Shown here piece by piece: positions 19,252 through 27,699 of a DNA stretch of 64,000 nucleotides; positions within the stretch are counted from its first letter, which is position 1; each line of letters opens with the position of its first letter. The stretch is from an uncultured bacterium (GTDB lineage: Bacteria; Gemmatimonadota; Gemmatimonadetes; Longimicrobiales; RSA9). The notes beneath the pieces were generated by a model. It did no database searches, was not told where the DNA came from, and saw nothing but the letters and a program-made list of their open reading frames with translations. Where the stretch lies: positions 7,225 to 71,224 of the forward strand of contig CALBZE010000061.1 in the NCBI GenBank assembly GCA_937889645.1. Reading direction: 5' to 3'. The position numbers and the translations under genes are program-made.

Positions 19252-20406
19252 ATGCGCGATTACTACGAGATCCTCGGCGTATCGCGGGATGCGGACGCGG
19301 AAACGATCAAGAAGGCGTACCGCAAGCTCGCCTTGCAGTACCATCCGGACCGGAACGCCGGTTCGAAGGAGGCCGAGGAGAAGTTCAAGGAAGCGACCGA
19401 AGCGTACGAGGTGCTGCGCGATCCGCAGAAGCGGGCCGCGTACGATCGGTACGGCCACGCGGGCGTGAGCGGCGCCGCGGCCGGTGCCGGAGGCTTCGCC
19501 GGCTTCGACTTCGCGGAAGCGCTCAACATCTTCATGCGCGATTTCGGCGGCCTGGGGCTGGACGAGCTGTTCGGCGGAGGCCGCCGGACGAGGGGCGCGC
19601 GACGCAAGGGGTCGGACATGCAGCTGCGCCTGCCGCTCACGCTCGCCGAGGTGGCGAGCGGGACGAAGAAGACGCTGCGCGTGAAAGTGCTCGACCCGTG
19701 CGATGCGTGTTCGGGGACCGGCTCTGCTGGCGGTGCCGCGCCGCGGCCGTGCGGGACGTGCGGCGGCAGCGGCGAGGTGCGTCGGGTCCAGCGGTCGCTG
19801 CTGGGCCAGATCGTGAGTGTGACGACGTGCCCCACGTGCCGCGGGGAGGGGACCGAAATCGTGGAGTTCTGCCCGAAGTGCGACGGGGAAGGCGTGATGC
19901 GGGCGGAGCGGGAGGTCCAGGTCGAGGTCCCGCCGGGCGTGTCGTCCGGCGATTACATCACGCTGCGCGGGCAGGGGAACAGCGGCGCGCGGGGCGGGCC
20001 TCGGGGCGACATCATCGTGATCCTCGAGGTCGAGGAGGACCCTCGCTTCGTGCGAGACGGCGCGGACCTGATCCACGAGCTGCCGATCACCTTCTCGCAG
20101 GCCGCGCTCGGCGCCGAGATCGAGGTGCCGACGGTCGAGGGTACGGCGCGTGTGTCGATCCCGGCCGGCACGCAGCCCGGGAGGCTGCTGCGCCTGAAGG
20201 GGAAGGGGTTGCCGCGGCTGCGCGGCGGCGGGCGCGGTGATCTGATCGTCCGCATCCACGTCTGGGTCCCCACGGAGCTCAACGCGGAGCAGGCGGCGCT
20301 GATCAAGCGACTGGCCGAGATCGAGGACCCGCCGCCGAGCGCCTCCGCCGCCGCGGAACGGGAGCGAGGGATCTGGAGCCGGATCCGCGAAGCGTTCACG
20401 GCATGA
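19252..20406 (+). CDS. dnaJ: Chaperone DnaJ
   Basis: The DnaK co-chaperone, 384 residues. It has a J domain with HPD (YHPDRN near residue 35), a Gly/Phe/Ala-rich linker, a zinc domain with four CxxCxGxG-type motifs ([32 protein letters not shown]), and C-terminal beta domains. The ATG at 19252 follows GGAG; a GTG one codon earlier is possible. It is 76 bases after hrcA and ends before a bidirectional terminator facing the minus-strand island. Confidence 0.96.
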   Translation: MRDYYEILGVSRDADAETIKKAYRKLALQYHPDRNAGSKEAEEKFKEATEAYEVLRDPQKRAAYDRYGHAGVSGAAAGAGGFAGFDFAEALNIFMRDFGGLGLDELFGGGRRTRGARRKGSDMQLRLPLTLAEVASGTKKTLRVKVLDPCDACSGTGSAGGAAPRPCGTCGGSGEVRRVQRSLLGQIVSVTTCPTCRGEGTEIVEFCPKCDGEGVMRAEREVQVEVPPGVSSGDYITLRGQGNSGARGGPRGDIIVILEVEEDPRFVRDGADLIHELPITFSQAALGAEIEVPTVEGTARVSIPAGTQPGRLLRLKGKGLPRLRGGGRGDLIVRIHVWVPTELNAEQAALIKRLAEIEDPPPSASAAAERERGIWSRIREAFTA

Positions 20407-20505
20407 TCGCATCGTCTCCGGCTGGCTGGGGCCGGCGGGTCGTCTCCGGGTGAGTGATGCCGGCGAGCCGGAACGCGGCTCGAGAGGATACGAGGAATCG
20501 ATGGA

Positions 20506-20541
20506 AAATGGCGGCTGCCGAAACACCGGCGGCCGCCATTT
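20506..20541. terminator. Bidirectional intrinsic terminator between dnaJ and the minus-strand island
   Basis: A stem of about 15 pairs (arms 20506-20520 and 20527-20541, loop of 6, one T-G wobble) begins with AAATGGCGGC and ends with GCCGCCATTT. On the minus strand it is followed by TTTTCC and on the + strand by TTTCTC. It lies between convergent transcription units and can serve both. Confidence 0.75.
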
Positions 20542-20582
20542 CTCATTCGCGCCCTACGCCGACGCGCGAGTCGGATCTCCGC

Positions 20583-21122
20583 TCAGTCGGCGATGAAGGG
20601 CCGCAGCTCTCGCTGGATCTCCGGCAACATCAGCATCGCGTACGCCAGCTGCAGACCCAGGCCGTCGACAGTGGCGTCGTTGAGCAGGAAGGAGCTCTGA
20701 TACAGGATCATGCTCATGCTCGCCGCGTAGACGACGCTGCCCATGTCGAGGGCGAACGTGATGTCCGAGAGCTTCCTCAAGAGCGCCGCGGGCGGATTGG
20801 TTCCCTCCGGAACGGCGATCACGGGTACCAGCATCGTTACGAACGTGATCGGGGTGCCATCGTCCATCTGGGCGAGCTCGTTGGCGATGAACACCATCCT
20901 GGTCGACGTGCCGTCGTCGTTGGTCCAAACGGCCATGTAGGTGTTGTCCTGCCTCGTGAACGGCACTTCGAGCGCGTTCAGGAGCTCGTCGAGCGTCCGC
21001 GCGCGCGGGGCCGCGCGAGTGGCCGGGGGATCGACCTCCGTCGTCCAAGCGGGTGTCGCGGCGGCCAATGCCGAGCCGGCGGCCAGCGCGAGGATCAGGA
21101 ACCACCTTCCCTTGCCGAGCAT
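20583..21122 (-). CDS. Exported YbjN-like protein
   Basis: A 179-residue protein with a signal peptide (MLGKGRWFLILALAAGSALA, cleaved around residue 25). The mature part (LDELLNALEVPFTRQDN, then YAASMSMILYQSSFLLND and LPEIQRELRPFI) resembles the YbjN/type III chaperone-like fold. That is a structural-style resemblance, not a firm assignment. The function is unknown. GGAGG lies upstream of the ATG. It starts 15 bases after the M48 gene and is the last gene of the minus-strand operon. Confidence 0.6.
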   Translation of the reverse strand: MLGKGRWFLILALAAGSALAAATPAWTTEVDPPATRAAPRARTLDELLNALEVPFTRQDNTYMAVWTNDDGTSTRMVFIANELAQMDDGTPITFVTMLVPVIAVPEGTNPPAALLRKLSDITFALDMGSVVYAASMSMILYQSSFLLNDATVDGLGLQLAYAMLMLPEIQRELRPFIAD

Positions 21123-21137
21123 TCCAGTACCTCCGGG

Positions 21138-23093
21138 TCAGATACGATTGGGGATTTGTGCGACTACGATTTCCGCCACCCGCGAATCGACCACACGGAC
21201 GCCGATCCCCAGGTCCCGGTAGTACCGGTAATAGACATCGTCGCTCGTGAGCCGCTTCATGTCGTAGTACTCGCCGGCGATTTGCTCGAACTCCGCTACG
21301 GGCATTCCGATGCGCAGCATCTGGCTGGTTCCTCCGAGTCCCTGCGAGCGCAACGGAATGGCCGGCGCGTTCGGGCCGCGCAGCACGATGGCCAGGACCT
21401 GATCGTTGGCGAGGATGTCGAGCCCCATCGCGCCGTAGCTCAGGACCACCAGGTTGGTACCCGCCACTGCGGGAATCCTGGTCGCCTTGCCGAGGCGTTT
21501 AGTGACCTCCGCGACCGGTTCGCCCAGCCCGATCGTGGTCCCCGGCTCGACCTCGACGCCGGCGATGACGCGGATCGACGCCGCGCGATTCTGCCGGAAC
21601 TGTTGATCGGACTTGGGCTGGATTCCGGCGCTCGTGCAGAGGCGGACGTATCTCTCGTACGCGATCTGCCACCACGCGGACGAGGGCGGCGTGGCGGCGA
21701 GGTAACGCTCCAGCATCTGCACCGCATCGCGACGGGCGTCGGCCGTGCCGGCGGTCTCGAGCAGCAGAGCGCGATTGTAGTCGATCGCCGCCGCGAGGGC
21801 GTTGTTCGTCGACTGCCGACCGCCCCTCGCGGTGGCCCGGAGGGCGTCGAGCGCCTGGGTGAAGATCGCATCGGCTTCGCCGCCGGCGGCCAGCTCGGCC
21901 ACGCCGGCGTTGATCTCGATCGCGATCCGGTCGAGCGGTGCGATCGCCGGGTCCCGAGCGGCGAGGGCCGCCGCTTCCCTCAGGTACCGGGTCGCGTTAC
22001 CGACATCCCGGGTGCCGCTGGGGTGGATCAGGTGCGCGATCCCCAGGTGCGCGAGGGCAAGGGTGAGGTCCGGCTTCAGGCGGATCGCCTCGCGCAACGC
22101 GCCCACGGCGTCCCACCAGAGCTGCGAATCGATGCCGCGGACCTGCGCTTCGAGCGTCTCCGGCCGCCGGTAGAAGCCCGGGATGACGAGCTGACCGATG
22201 TCGAAGCGGCGCAGGTCCTCCGCGTCCAGGCCGTCGGCGTAGCGCATGAGGAGCGCGAAGCCGAGGTTGGCCCAGGCCTCGTAGGCGCTCGGGAACTCGT
22301 TGGTGACCTGCCTGAACGCGCGAGCAGCCGCCTCGTACTGCTCGATCATCAAGTAGTAGTTGCCGTTGGCGAAGGCGCTCATCGACCGCCAGAGGGAGAC
22401 CATCTCACGGTCGCCCTGCTGCATGCTCACGAACGTGCCGCGGTCGGTCCACGTCGGGTGGGAGCTCGCGAGGCGCTGGACGGTCGAGCCGGCATCGCCC
22501 GTCGCGTCCGAGATGGCGAGCATCCCCCTTATCGCGCGACGGAATGAGAAGCCGGCTTTCACGGCGAGGTGCATCCCGAGCGAGTCGGAGGCCATCTCCT
22601 GCGCCCTGCTTCCTGCCGCGGCGACCAGCTCGGAGTCGGCGTCGCGCCGCCTGGCGCAGTCGGTGTGCCCGAGCAGGACGTGGGCGAGCTCGTGTCCGGC
22701 GATGAACGCGAGCACGTCGCGGTCCCGCTTGACCACCTGCTGCATGATCCCGTTCGGGAAGATCACCTCGTAGCGCGGCTCGCCGGGCGTGCCGGCGCAA
22801 CGGGCGTAGGCGTTGACCTCGTCGCCGCCGGCCTTGAACACGACCTTCGGCGGCCAGGCCGACCGGAGGTGCGCCGGCACGTCGGCCACGGCGATGAGTC
22901 GCTCGACGACGTCGTGGACCAGCTGCTCGGTGCTGTTGGCGCCGGCGGCCTGGGCGTCGGCGTTACGGACTTGGAACGTGAGCCCGCCGACCCCGAGGGC
23001 AATGAGGACTCCACCGGTGCGGAGCGCGCGACGGAAACGCGGCGCCCGCATACCAATTGCCCCATCCCGGAGCCCAATCATTGTCGTGTCCAT
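21138..23093 (-). CDS. Exported M48-family metallopeptidase with TPR-like and BamE-like C-terminal regions
   Basis: The 651-residue protein has an N-terminal hydrophobic segment (about 24-45), so it is exported or membrane-tethered. The M48 zinc motif HELAH is at residues 134-138, and the third ligand probably lies in AQEMASDSLG. TPR-like helical repeats cover about 230-470 (YEAWANLGFALLM, LALAHLGIAHL). The C-terminus has two copies of a BamE/SmpA-like unit (IGLGEPVAEVTKRLGKATR and LRIGMPVAEFEQIAGEYY). It resembles BepA-type envelope proteases with an unusual tail. Its ATG overlaps the upstream lipoprotein stop as TAATG. Confidence 0.8.
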   Translation of the reverse strand: MDTTMIGLRDGAIGMRAPRFRRALRTGGVLIALGVGGLTFQVRNADAQAAGANSTEQLVHDVVERLIAVADVPAHLRSAWPPKVVFKAGGDEVNAYARCAGTPGEPRYEVIFPNGIMQQVVKRDRDVLAFIAGHELAHVLLGHTDCARRRDADSELVAAAGSRAQEMASDSLGMHLAVKAGFSFRRAIRGMLAISDATGDAGSTVQRLASSHPTWTDRGTFVSMQQGDREMVSLWRSMSAFANGNYYLMIEQYEAAARAFRQVTNEFPSAYEAWANLGFALLMRYADGLDAEDLRRFDIGQLVIPGFYRRPETLEAQVRGIDSQLWWDAVGALREAIRLKPDLTLALAHLGIAHLIHPSGTRDVGNATRYLREAAALAARDPAIAPLDRIAIEINAGVAELAAGGEADAIFTQALDALRATARGGRQSTNNALAAAIDYNRALLLETAGTADARRDAVQMLERYLAATPPSSAWWQIAYERYVRLCTSAGIQPKSDQQFRQNRAASIRVIAGVEVEPGTTIGLGEPVAEVTKRLGKATRIPAVAGTNLVVLSYGAMGLDILANDQVLAIVLRGPNAPAIPLRSQGLGGTSQMLRIGMPVAEFEQIAGEYYDMKRLTSDDVYYRYYRDLGIGVRVVDSRVAEIVVAQIPNRI

Positions 23094-23497
23094 TAGTTCG
23101 AGTCGCTCGGGAACCGGATGGGTGCCTTTTCGTGGAGACGCATGCCTTCGGCGTTGCGCAGCTTCACGACCCTCGGGGAGGTCTTGGTCAGCGCCTCGAG
23201 ACGGTCGGTATTGGAGGAGAGCCCCCGCTCCGCGGTGAGCGTGATCCGGGGCAGCACGCCCTTGTCGATGGCGCGCGGCTCGGGCAGATCCGGGAACGCC
23301 TGGAGCTGCGGAGCGGACAGGCCGCGCGCCTCGACGTTCCACTTGACGTTGGGCAGCTTCGGGGCACTGGTGAGCGAGACCTGCCGCGGCTCGCCGAGCG
23401 AGCGCTGTTCGTTCCAGGCGACGTCGGGGATGCGCGGTTGGGATTTTCCGCTGCAGGCCGCCAACAGGATCATCAGGCCGACTGTGGTGCGACGCAT
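23093..23497 (-). CDS. Predicted lipoprotein, unknown function
   Basis: A 134-residue protein beginning MRRTTVGLMILLAACSGKS, with lipobox LAAC, so it should be lipid-anchored. The mature part holds two similar segments (RIPDVAWNEQRSLGEP and KLPNVKWNVEARGLSAP), an internal repeat around a P-D/N-V-x-W-N motif. I do not recognise the family. The strong site GGGGGAGG lies 5 bases before the ATG at 23497; an earlier in-frame ATG at 23524 is less likely. It is coupled to the M48 gene by a TAATG overlap. Confidence 0.7.
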   Translation of the reverse strand: MRRTTVGLMILLAACSGKSQPRIPDVAWNEQRSLGEPRQVSLTSAPKLPNVKWNVEARGLSAPQLQAFPDLPEPRAIDKGVLPRITLTAERGLSSNTDRLEALTKTSPRVVKLRNAEGMRLHEKAPIRFPSDSN

Positions 23498-23522
23498 CGC
23501 TGCCTCCCCCGTTTCCGGGTGC

Positions 23523-23582
23523 AATAAAGGTTGTTAGACCGGCATGTCTGACCTACGCCAAGTCAGATGCCGGCCAGCAACC
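23523..23582 (-). terminator. Interrupted inverted repeat after the CHAT gene: terminator or operator
   Basis: Read on the minus strand, arms GGTTG, CCGGCA and TCTGAC pair with GTCAGA, TGCCGG and CAACC, with small bulges, and are followed by TTTATT. This fits a terminator for the CHAT gene. The same DNA also contains TTGGCG, a 17-base spacer and TCTAAC, a possible promoter for the lipoprotein operon, so the repeat may instead be an operator. The remaining 125 bases up to the CHAT stop hold nothing clear. Confidence 0.45.
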
Positions 23583-23707
23583 GGTTGGTTGCCCATGTCG
23601 CGTCGGGCGTGCGCTTGATTCTGATCGATACGGAATGAAGAAACGCCGGTTGGCGAACGGCGAGAACGAAGTCATGTTATTCGCCGTGTTCATACCGGTC
23701 AAGAGTT

Positions 23708-26700
23708 TCAACTCCCGTGTCCGACCAGTACGAAGCTGGCCCAGTAGAAGGGGTGCGGGTGCTTCTCACGTAGCTCGAGCTGGCTCGCCCGGAGCGCCTC
23801 TTCCGCGCTCATCCCCGCGGCCAGCCTTCGGTAGAAGCCGGCCAGAAGCTCGCGGGTGGCCGCATCCGGCACCTTGAAGAGGCTCATGAGGATGCGCTCG
23901 GCCCCGGCCAGCTCGAATGCGCGCCGAAGGCCGTAGACCCCTTCTCCCGTCTTCACATCCCCCAACCCCGTCTCGCAGGCCGAGAGAACCACGAGCTCGG
24001 TGCCCGAGAGGTCGAGCGCGGCGATCTCTTCGGCGAGCACCCAGCCGTCTTCGGCGGCGCCGGCGGCGCCGACGGCGTTTGCGCCCGCGAGCACGATCCC
24101 GCTGCGAAGGAGCGGATTGTCGGCGCAGCGCAGGCGCTCGAGCCCGCGCCCCATGCCGGTCGCGAGGTCGTAGCCCTGGCCGGGATCGTTGACGCTCGCG
24201 GCAAGGCACTGCGCGCGCTCCTCGGGGGAGAGTTCGCGGTCGGGCAGGAAGAATCCGTGCGTGGCCAGGTGAAGGATGCGAGGAGCACGGAGGGTCTTGA
24301 AGACGCCCTCGGTGGCGCGCTCGGCGGTGTGGACGGTGACGGGCGCGCGCTCGGTCCCATCGAGGGCGTGGCGCACGTCGTCGGCTTCGGCTAGCGCGCC
24401 GGGCAGCTCCTCCCACTTGAGGCCGCGCAGCGCGTCGGGGGCCGCGGGGACGCGGGGGGTGGAAGGCGCGGCACCGTCGACCGCTGTGACAGACCCGGCC
24501 CCCGCGCCCGCGGCCGCGCCGGTTGCTTGGGCCTTCGTGGCGGGCAGGAGATCGAAGCTGGGCCCGGCGAACACGACGGTGCCGGTGGCCGTGCGCGGGC
24601 GAGGGGGCCGGCGCAGCAGGTCGCGTCCGCTCGAGAGGTGGGTCAAGCGGAAGCGCTCGATCAGGTACTGGCCGCCCAGATCGACGAGCGCGCCGAAGGG
24701 GACCTGGTTGAGCTCCCCATCGAGCGAGACGAAGAGCTGGTCGACGCCTTCGAGGTAGGGCTCGAGCGGGTCGAAGATGCGCAAGTACGCCTCCTCGGCC
24801 GCCGCCCTGTAGTTGCTCTCGCTGCAGAAGGTCGAGCGCTCGCCGGCCTCGCAGCCCATGTGAGCGATGCGGAGGTCGCGAATCGCCGCCTCGACGTCCT
24901 CGGCCTCGCCCAGGGGGACCCAGTGGACGGGGCCGGTGGGGCGCAGCACGAGTGCGGCGTAGTGGGGCACGGCGGGGCGACGCGAGCGGCCCAGGGCGCC
25001 GAAATCCGCCTTGGCGAACCGGACGAACTCGACGAGAGCGCCCGTGCCGGGGAGCACACGACGGATGTCGTCGATCAATCGGGAAGCCCCGGTCGGCTCG
25101 TCGGTCGCGCTGAATACGTCACCAGTGACGCGGGAGGCGAGCGATCGCGAGAGCTCGGCTTCCAGAGCCTCCCGCCTCCGGCTGAGGTTCGCGAGGAGCC
25201 GACCCAGCGAGTCCGGTGTGACCCCGGCCGGTGGACTCATGGTCATATCGGTGATCTGCCGGCGGACGGCGTTCAGCTCGCCGATCGGCCGGGCGATCGC
25301 GGTGTCGCTGGCGGCGATCCGCTCGACCTGGCGATACGTCGTCAGCGCGGAGAGGACGACTCCCTTGCGGAGCAGCACCCAGCGGAGCGCCTCTTCGACC
25401 GCGACGTGGTCGGGCCTGTCGTCCACCATGCTGAGCACGAAGGAGAGATCGCCGCGCGCCGCCCTGGCGAAGGCCAGCATCCCCTGTTCGGAGCTGAAGC
25501 CGAAGACGAGCCGGAGCAGCTCCTGCTGGCCGTCGAATGCGCTGCGGACCAGGGCGAGCGCCGAGTCCGGGCGCCCGAGCACCTGGTTCACCAGCGCAAG
25601 GTTGAGCCGAAAGCCGATCACGTTCGGGTGACGCGGTCCGAAGGCTCGAAGCGTCACTTCGGTCGCCTGGAGGAGGAGGGGCTCGGCCGGTCCCGGATCC
25701 CCTGTCAATACCAGCTCGAACGCCAGGTTGTTGACGGCTCCGACGTAGGCGGGGTGCATGTCGCCGAGGGCCGCTCGATACGTCTCGACCGCTTCGTGCA
25801 GCAGCGGGATGGCTTCCTCGTTCTTCCCCTGGCGGCTAAGTGCGACCGCGGCGTTGTTGATGGTAGTGGCGTAGTCCGCGTTCTCCGTGCCCAGCGTCGC
25901 CGCGATGATGCCGGCGGCTTCCCGGAACATCGCCTCGGCGGCCGCGGGGTCGGACTTGTAGAGGTAGAGGAACGCCAGGTGGTTGAGTGCGCGGGCGTAC
26001 TCGTAATGTTGGGGTCCGTAGATCCGTCGCCTCAACTCGACCGCTTCCCGGAGCAGCGATTCGGCCTCGTCATAGCCGCCGATCCTGGCCAAGAGCAGCG
26101 CGAGGTGCTCGGCGGCGGTCGCGAACGCGTCGGGCTCGAATTCCTTGTGTGGACGAAGGATCTCGATCGCCTCGCGGAAGAGCGCCTGGGCTTCATCGTA
26201 CCGCCCGGCCATGAGCATGGCCACGCCGAGAACGGTCTTGGCGGAGGCGTAGGCCGGGTGATCCTCCCCGAGTCCCCGCGCATAGACATCCATCAACTCC
26301 CTCAGGAGCGACTCGGCGGCTGCCAGGTCGCCGGTGTTGATGAGCGTCACGGCCAGCCCGCTCGCGGTCTGGCGGTAGGCTTCGTGTTTCGCGCCTACGG
26401 TTCGGCTCAAAATGTCCAGTGACCGTCGGAACAGGTCGATCGCTTCGTCGTACTCGCCGCGCTCGTTGAGGACCTCGGCGAGGAGGCCGAGGGCCACGGC
26501 GTATTTGGGGTGCTCCGTACCGGCGACGCGATCGAACAGATCGACGCCCTGGCGAGCCAGCGTCTCGGCCTCGAGCAGGTTGCCGTGCAAACGGATGATG
26601 CGGGCCAGATTCAACAGCACGGTGGCATAATCGATGTTCTCGGTGCCGCGGCTGTCGTGGAGCACGTCGAGAGCCTGGCGGCAGAGCGATTCGGCCTCGG

Positions 26701-27361
26701 CGAACCTGCTCTGGGGAAGCAGGGCCATGACCAGGTCGTTGAGGACGAAGGCGTAGCGGGGATCGCCGGTGCCGGCAAAGTGTTCGACGGTCGGCAGCAT
26801 CGCCTGGAGCAGGGTCTCCGCCGTTCCGTATTCGCCGGCTTCGATCAGGCGAGAAGCGACGACCCGGACGATGGCGAGGTACAGCTCGAACTGCACGTCG
26901 TCGTAGGCACCGAGGCTGTTGCGCAGCCGGAGCGCCTCGGCGAGCAGAGGGCCGGCGGCGGAGAAGTCTTCGAAGCCGATGAGGAGGTCGGCGTAATTCT
27001 CGAGGACGACGAGGAGGTTCTGCGGCGCCGCCGGGTCCTCGAGTCGCCGCAGGACATCGGTCGCGTGCTGATAGTAAGTTGCGGCTTGGGCCCGATTCCC
27101 GCCGAACTCCAGCGCCATGGCCAGAGCGTTGAGTACGACGGCGTGGTCCAGAGCCGTCAGCTCCGGGTGTGCGTCGAGGAGCAGGACCAGAGCGTTCGCG
27201 GCCGGGACGGCATCCTCGGCGCGGTCCTGCTGGATGCACTCGATGATCTCGTCCACGTGGCGCTGAGCCAGCGTGCCCGGGTCCTGGGCGTGGACGGGTG
27301 CTGCCGCCGCGCCGAGGATGATGGACGCGAGGAGGACTGGGAGGCGCAGGTACCGCGTCAT
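23708..27361 (-). CDS. Exported TPR-CHAT protein, caspase-like peptidase
   Basis: A 1217-residue protein with a cleavable signal peptide (LPVLLASIILGAAAAPVHAQ). Residues about 60-640 are kinesin-light-chain-type TPR repeats of about 42 residues (for example YAVALGLLAEVLNERGEYDEA). A helical linker leads to a C-terminal CHAT domain (about 860-1217) with the predicted catalytic pair His1035 (LHLATHGFF) and Cys1129 (VVLSACETG). CHAT proteins are caspase/separase-clan peptidases. Export is notable, since its substrates would be in the envelope or outside. It is followed by an exported lipoprotein/M48/YbjN operon on the same strand. There are no CRISPR genes near, so a Craspase role is not suggested. 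Confidence 0.87.
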   Translation of the reverse strand: MTRYLRLPVLLASIILGAAAAPVHAQDPGTLAQRHVDEIIECIQQDRAEDAVPAANALVLLLDAHPELTALDHAVVLNALAMALEFGGNRAQAATYYQHATDVLRRLEDPAAPQNLLVVLENYADLLIGFEDFSAAGPLLAEALRLRNSLGAYDDVQFELYLAIVRVVASRLIEAGEYGTAETLLQAMLPTVEHFAGTGDPRYAFVLNDLVMALLPQSRFAEAESLCRQALDVLHDSRGTENIDYATVLLNLARIIRLHGNLLEAETLARQGVDLFDRVAGTEHPKYAVALGLLAEVLNERGEYDEAIDLFRRSLDILSRTVGAKHEAYRQTASGLAVTLINTGDLAAAESLLRELMDVYARGLGEDHPAYASAKTVLGVAMLMAGRYDEAQALFREAIEILRPHKEFEPDAFATAAEHLALLLARIGGYDEAESLLREAVELRRRIYGPQHYEYARALNHLAFLYLYKSDPAAAEAMFREAAGIIAATLGTENADYATTINNAAVALSRQGKNEEAIPLLHEAVETYRAALGDMHPAYVGAVNNLAFELVLTGDPGPAEPLLLQATEVTLRAFGPRHPNVIGFRLNLALVNQVLGRPDSALALVRSAFDGQQELLRLVFGFSSEQGMLAFARAARGDLSFVLSMVDDRPDHVAVEEALRWVLLRKGVVLSALTTYRQVERIAASDTAIARPIGELNAVRRQITDMTMSPPAGVTPDSLGRLLANLSRRREALEAELSRSLASRVTGDVFSATDEPTGASRLIDDIRRVLPGTGALVEFVRFAKADFGALGRSRRPAVPHYAALVLRPTGPVHWVPLGEAEDVEAAIRDLRIAHMGCEAGERSTFCSESNYRAAAEEAYLRIFDPLEPYLEGVDQLFVSLDGELNQVPFGALVDLGGQYLIERFRLTHLSSGRDLLRRPPRPRTATGTVVFAGPSFDLLPATKAQATGAAAGAGAGSVTAVDGAAPSTPRVPAAPDALRGLKWEELPGALAEADDVRHALDGTERAPVTVHTAERATEGVFKTLRAPRILHLATHGFFLPDRELSPEERAQCLAASVNDPGQGYDLATGMGRGLERLRCADNPLLRSGIVLAGANAVGAAGAAEDGWVLAEEIAALDLSGTELVVLSACETGLGDVKTGEGVYGLRRAFELAGAERILMSLFKVPDAATRELLAGFYRRLAAGMSAEEALRASQLELREKHPHPFYWASFVLVGHGS

Positions 27362-27699
27362 TGCGGATCCGATTTTGTGAATACCTGGCTACGTATCAGC
27401 CGGCGTGGCTCTCGTCGGAGTGCTGCTGCGAGGGGAGCTCAACGTCGGGCGTCGTGGTCGTCGGAGACGCAAGCGCACAGCTTGCCGCGCCCGGGAGGGT
27501 CATCCTGCCGGCCAAGCAGGCAGCGTCGTGCGTCGTCACCTCGCCTGAGATCAGATGCGGGGAGCGCGGCGATGGGTTGCTCTGCGTCGGCCAATATAAT
27601 GCCGGGTCGGGCCGCTCCAACAGGCTCCGCTTGAAGTCGCTAGCCTGCGCCCGTATCCTTCCCGACGGTGGCGAGCTTTTCCACGGGCGGCGTGGTTCG
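27362..27699. other. Divergent intergenic region between the CHAT gene and prmA
   Basis: These 338 bases separate the minus-strand CHAT gene from prmA. A perfect -10 hexamer for prmA is at 27595-27600. A half site TTGTGAA near 27375 resembles half of a Rex operator but has no partner. No convincing promoter for the CHAT gene was found, and I see no further gene. Confidence 0.5.
27595..27600 (+). promoter_or_regulatory. Predicted -10 element of the prmA promoter
   Basis: TATAAT matches the consensus perfectly in very GC-rich DNA, about 100 bases before prmA. No good -35 lies 16-18 bases upstream, so an activator or a non-consensus -35 may be involved. Confidence 0.45.

Noticed and set aside
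23708..27361. Type III-E CRISPR (Craspase) association of the CHAT protein
   Set aside because: There is no CRISPR array or cas gene in the window, and the protein has a signal peptide.
27370..27392. Second Rex operator before the CHAT gene
   Set aside because: Only one half site (TTGTGAA) is present; the other half does not match.
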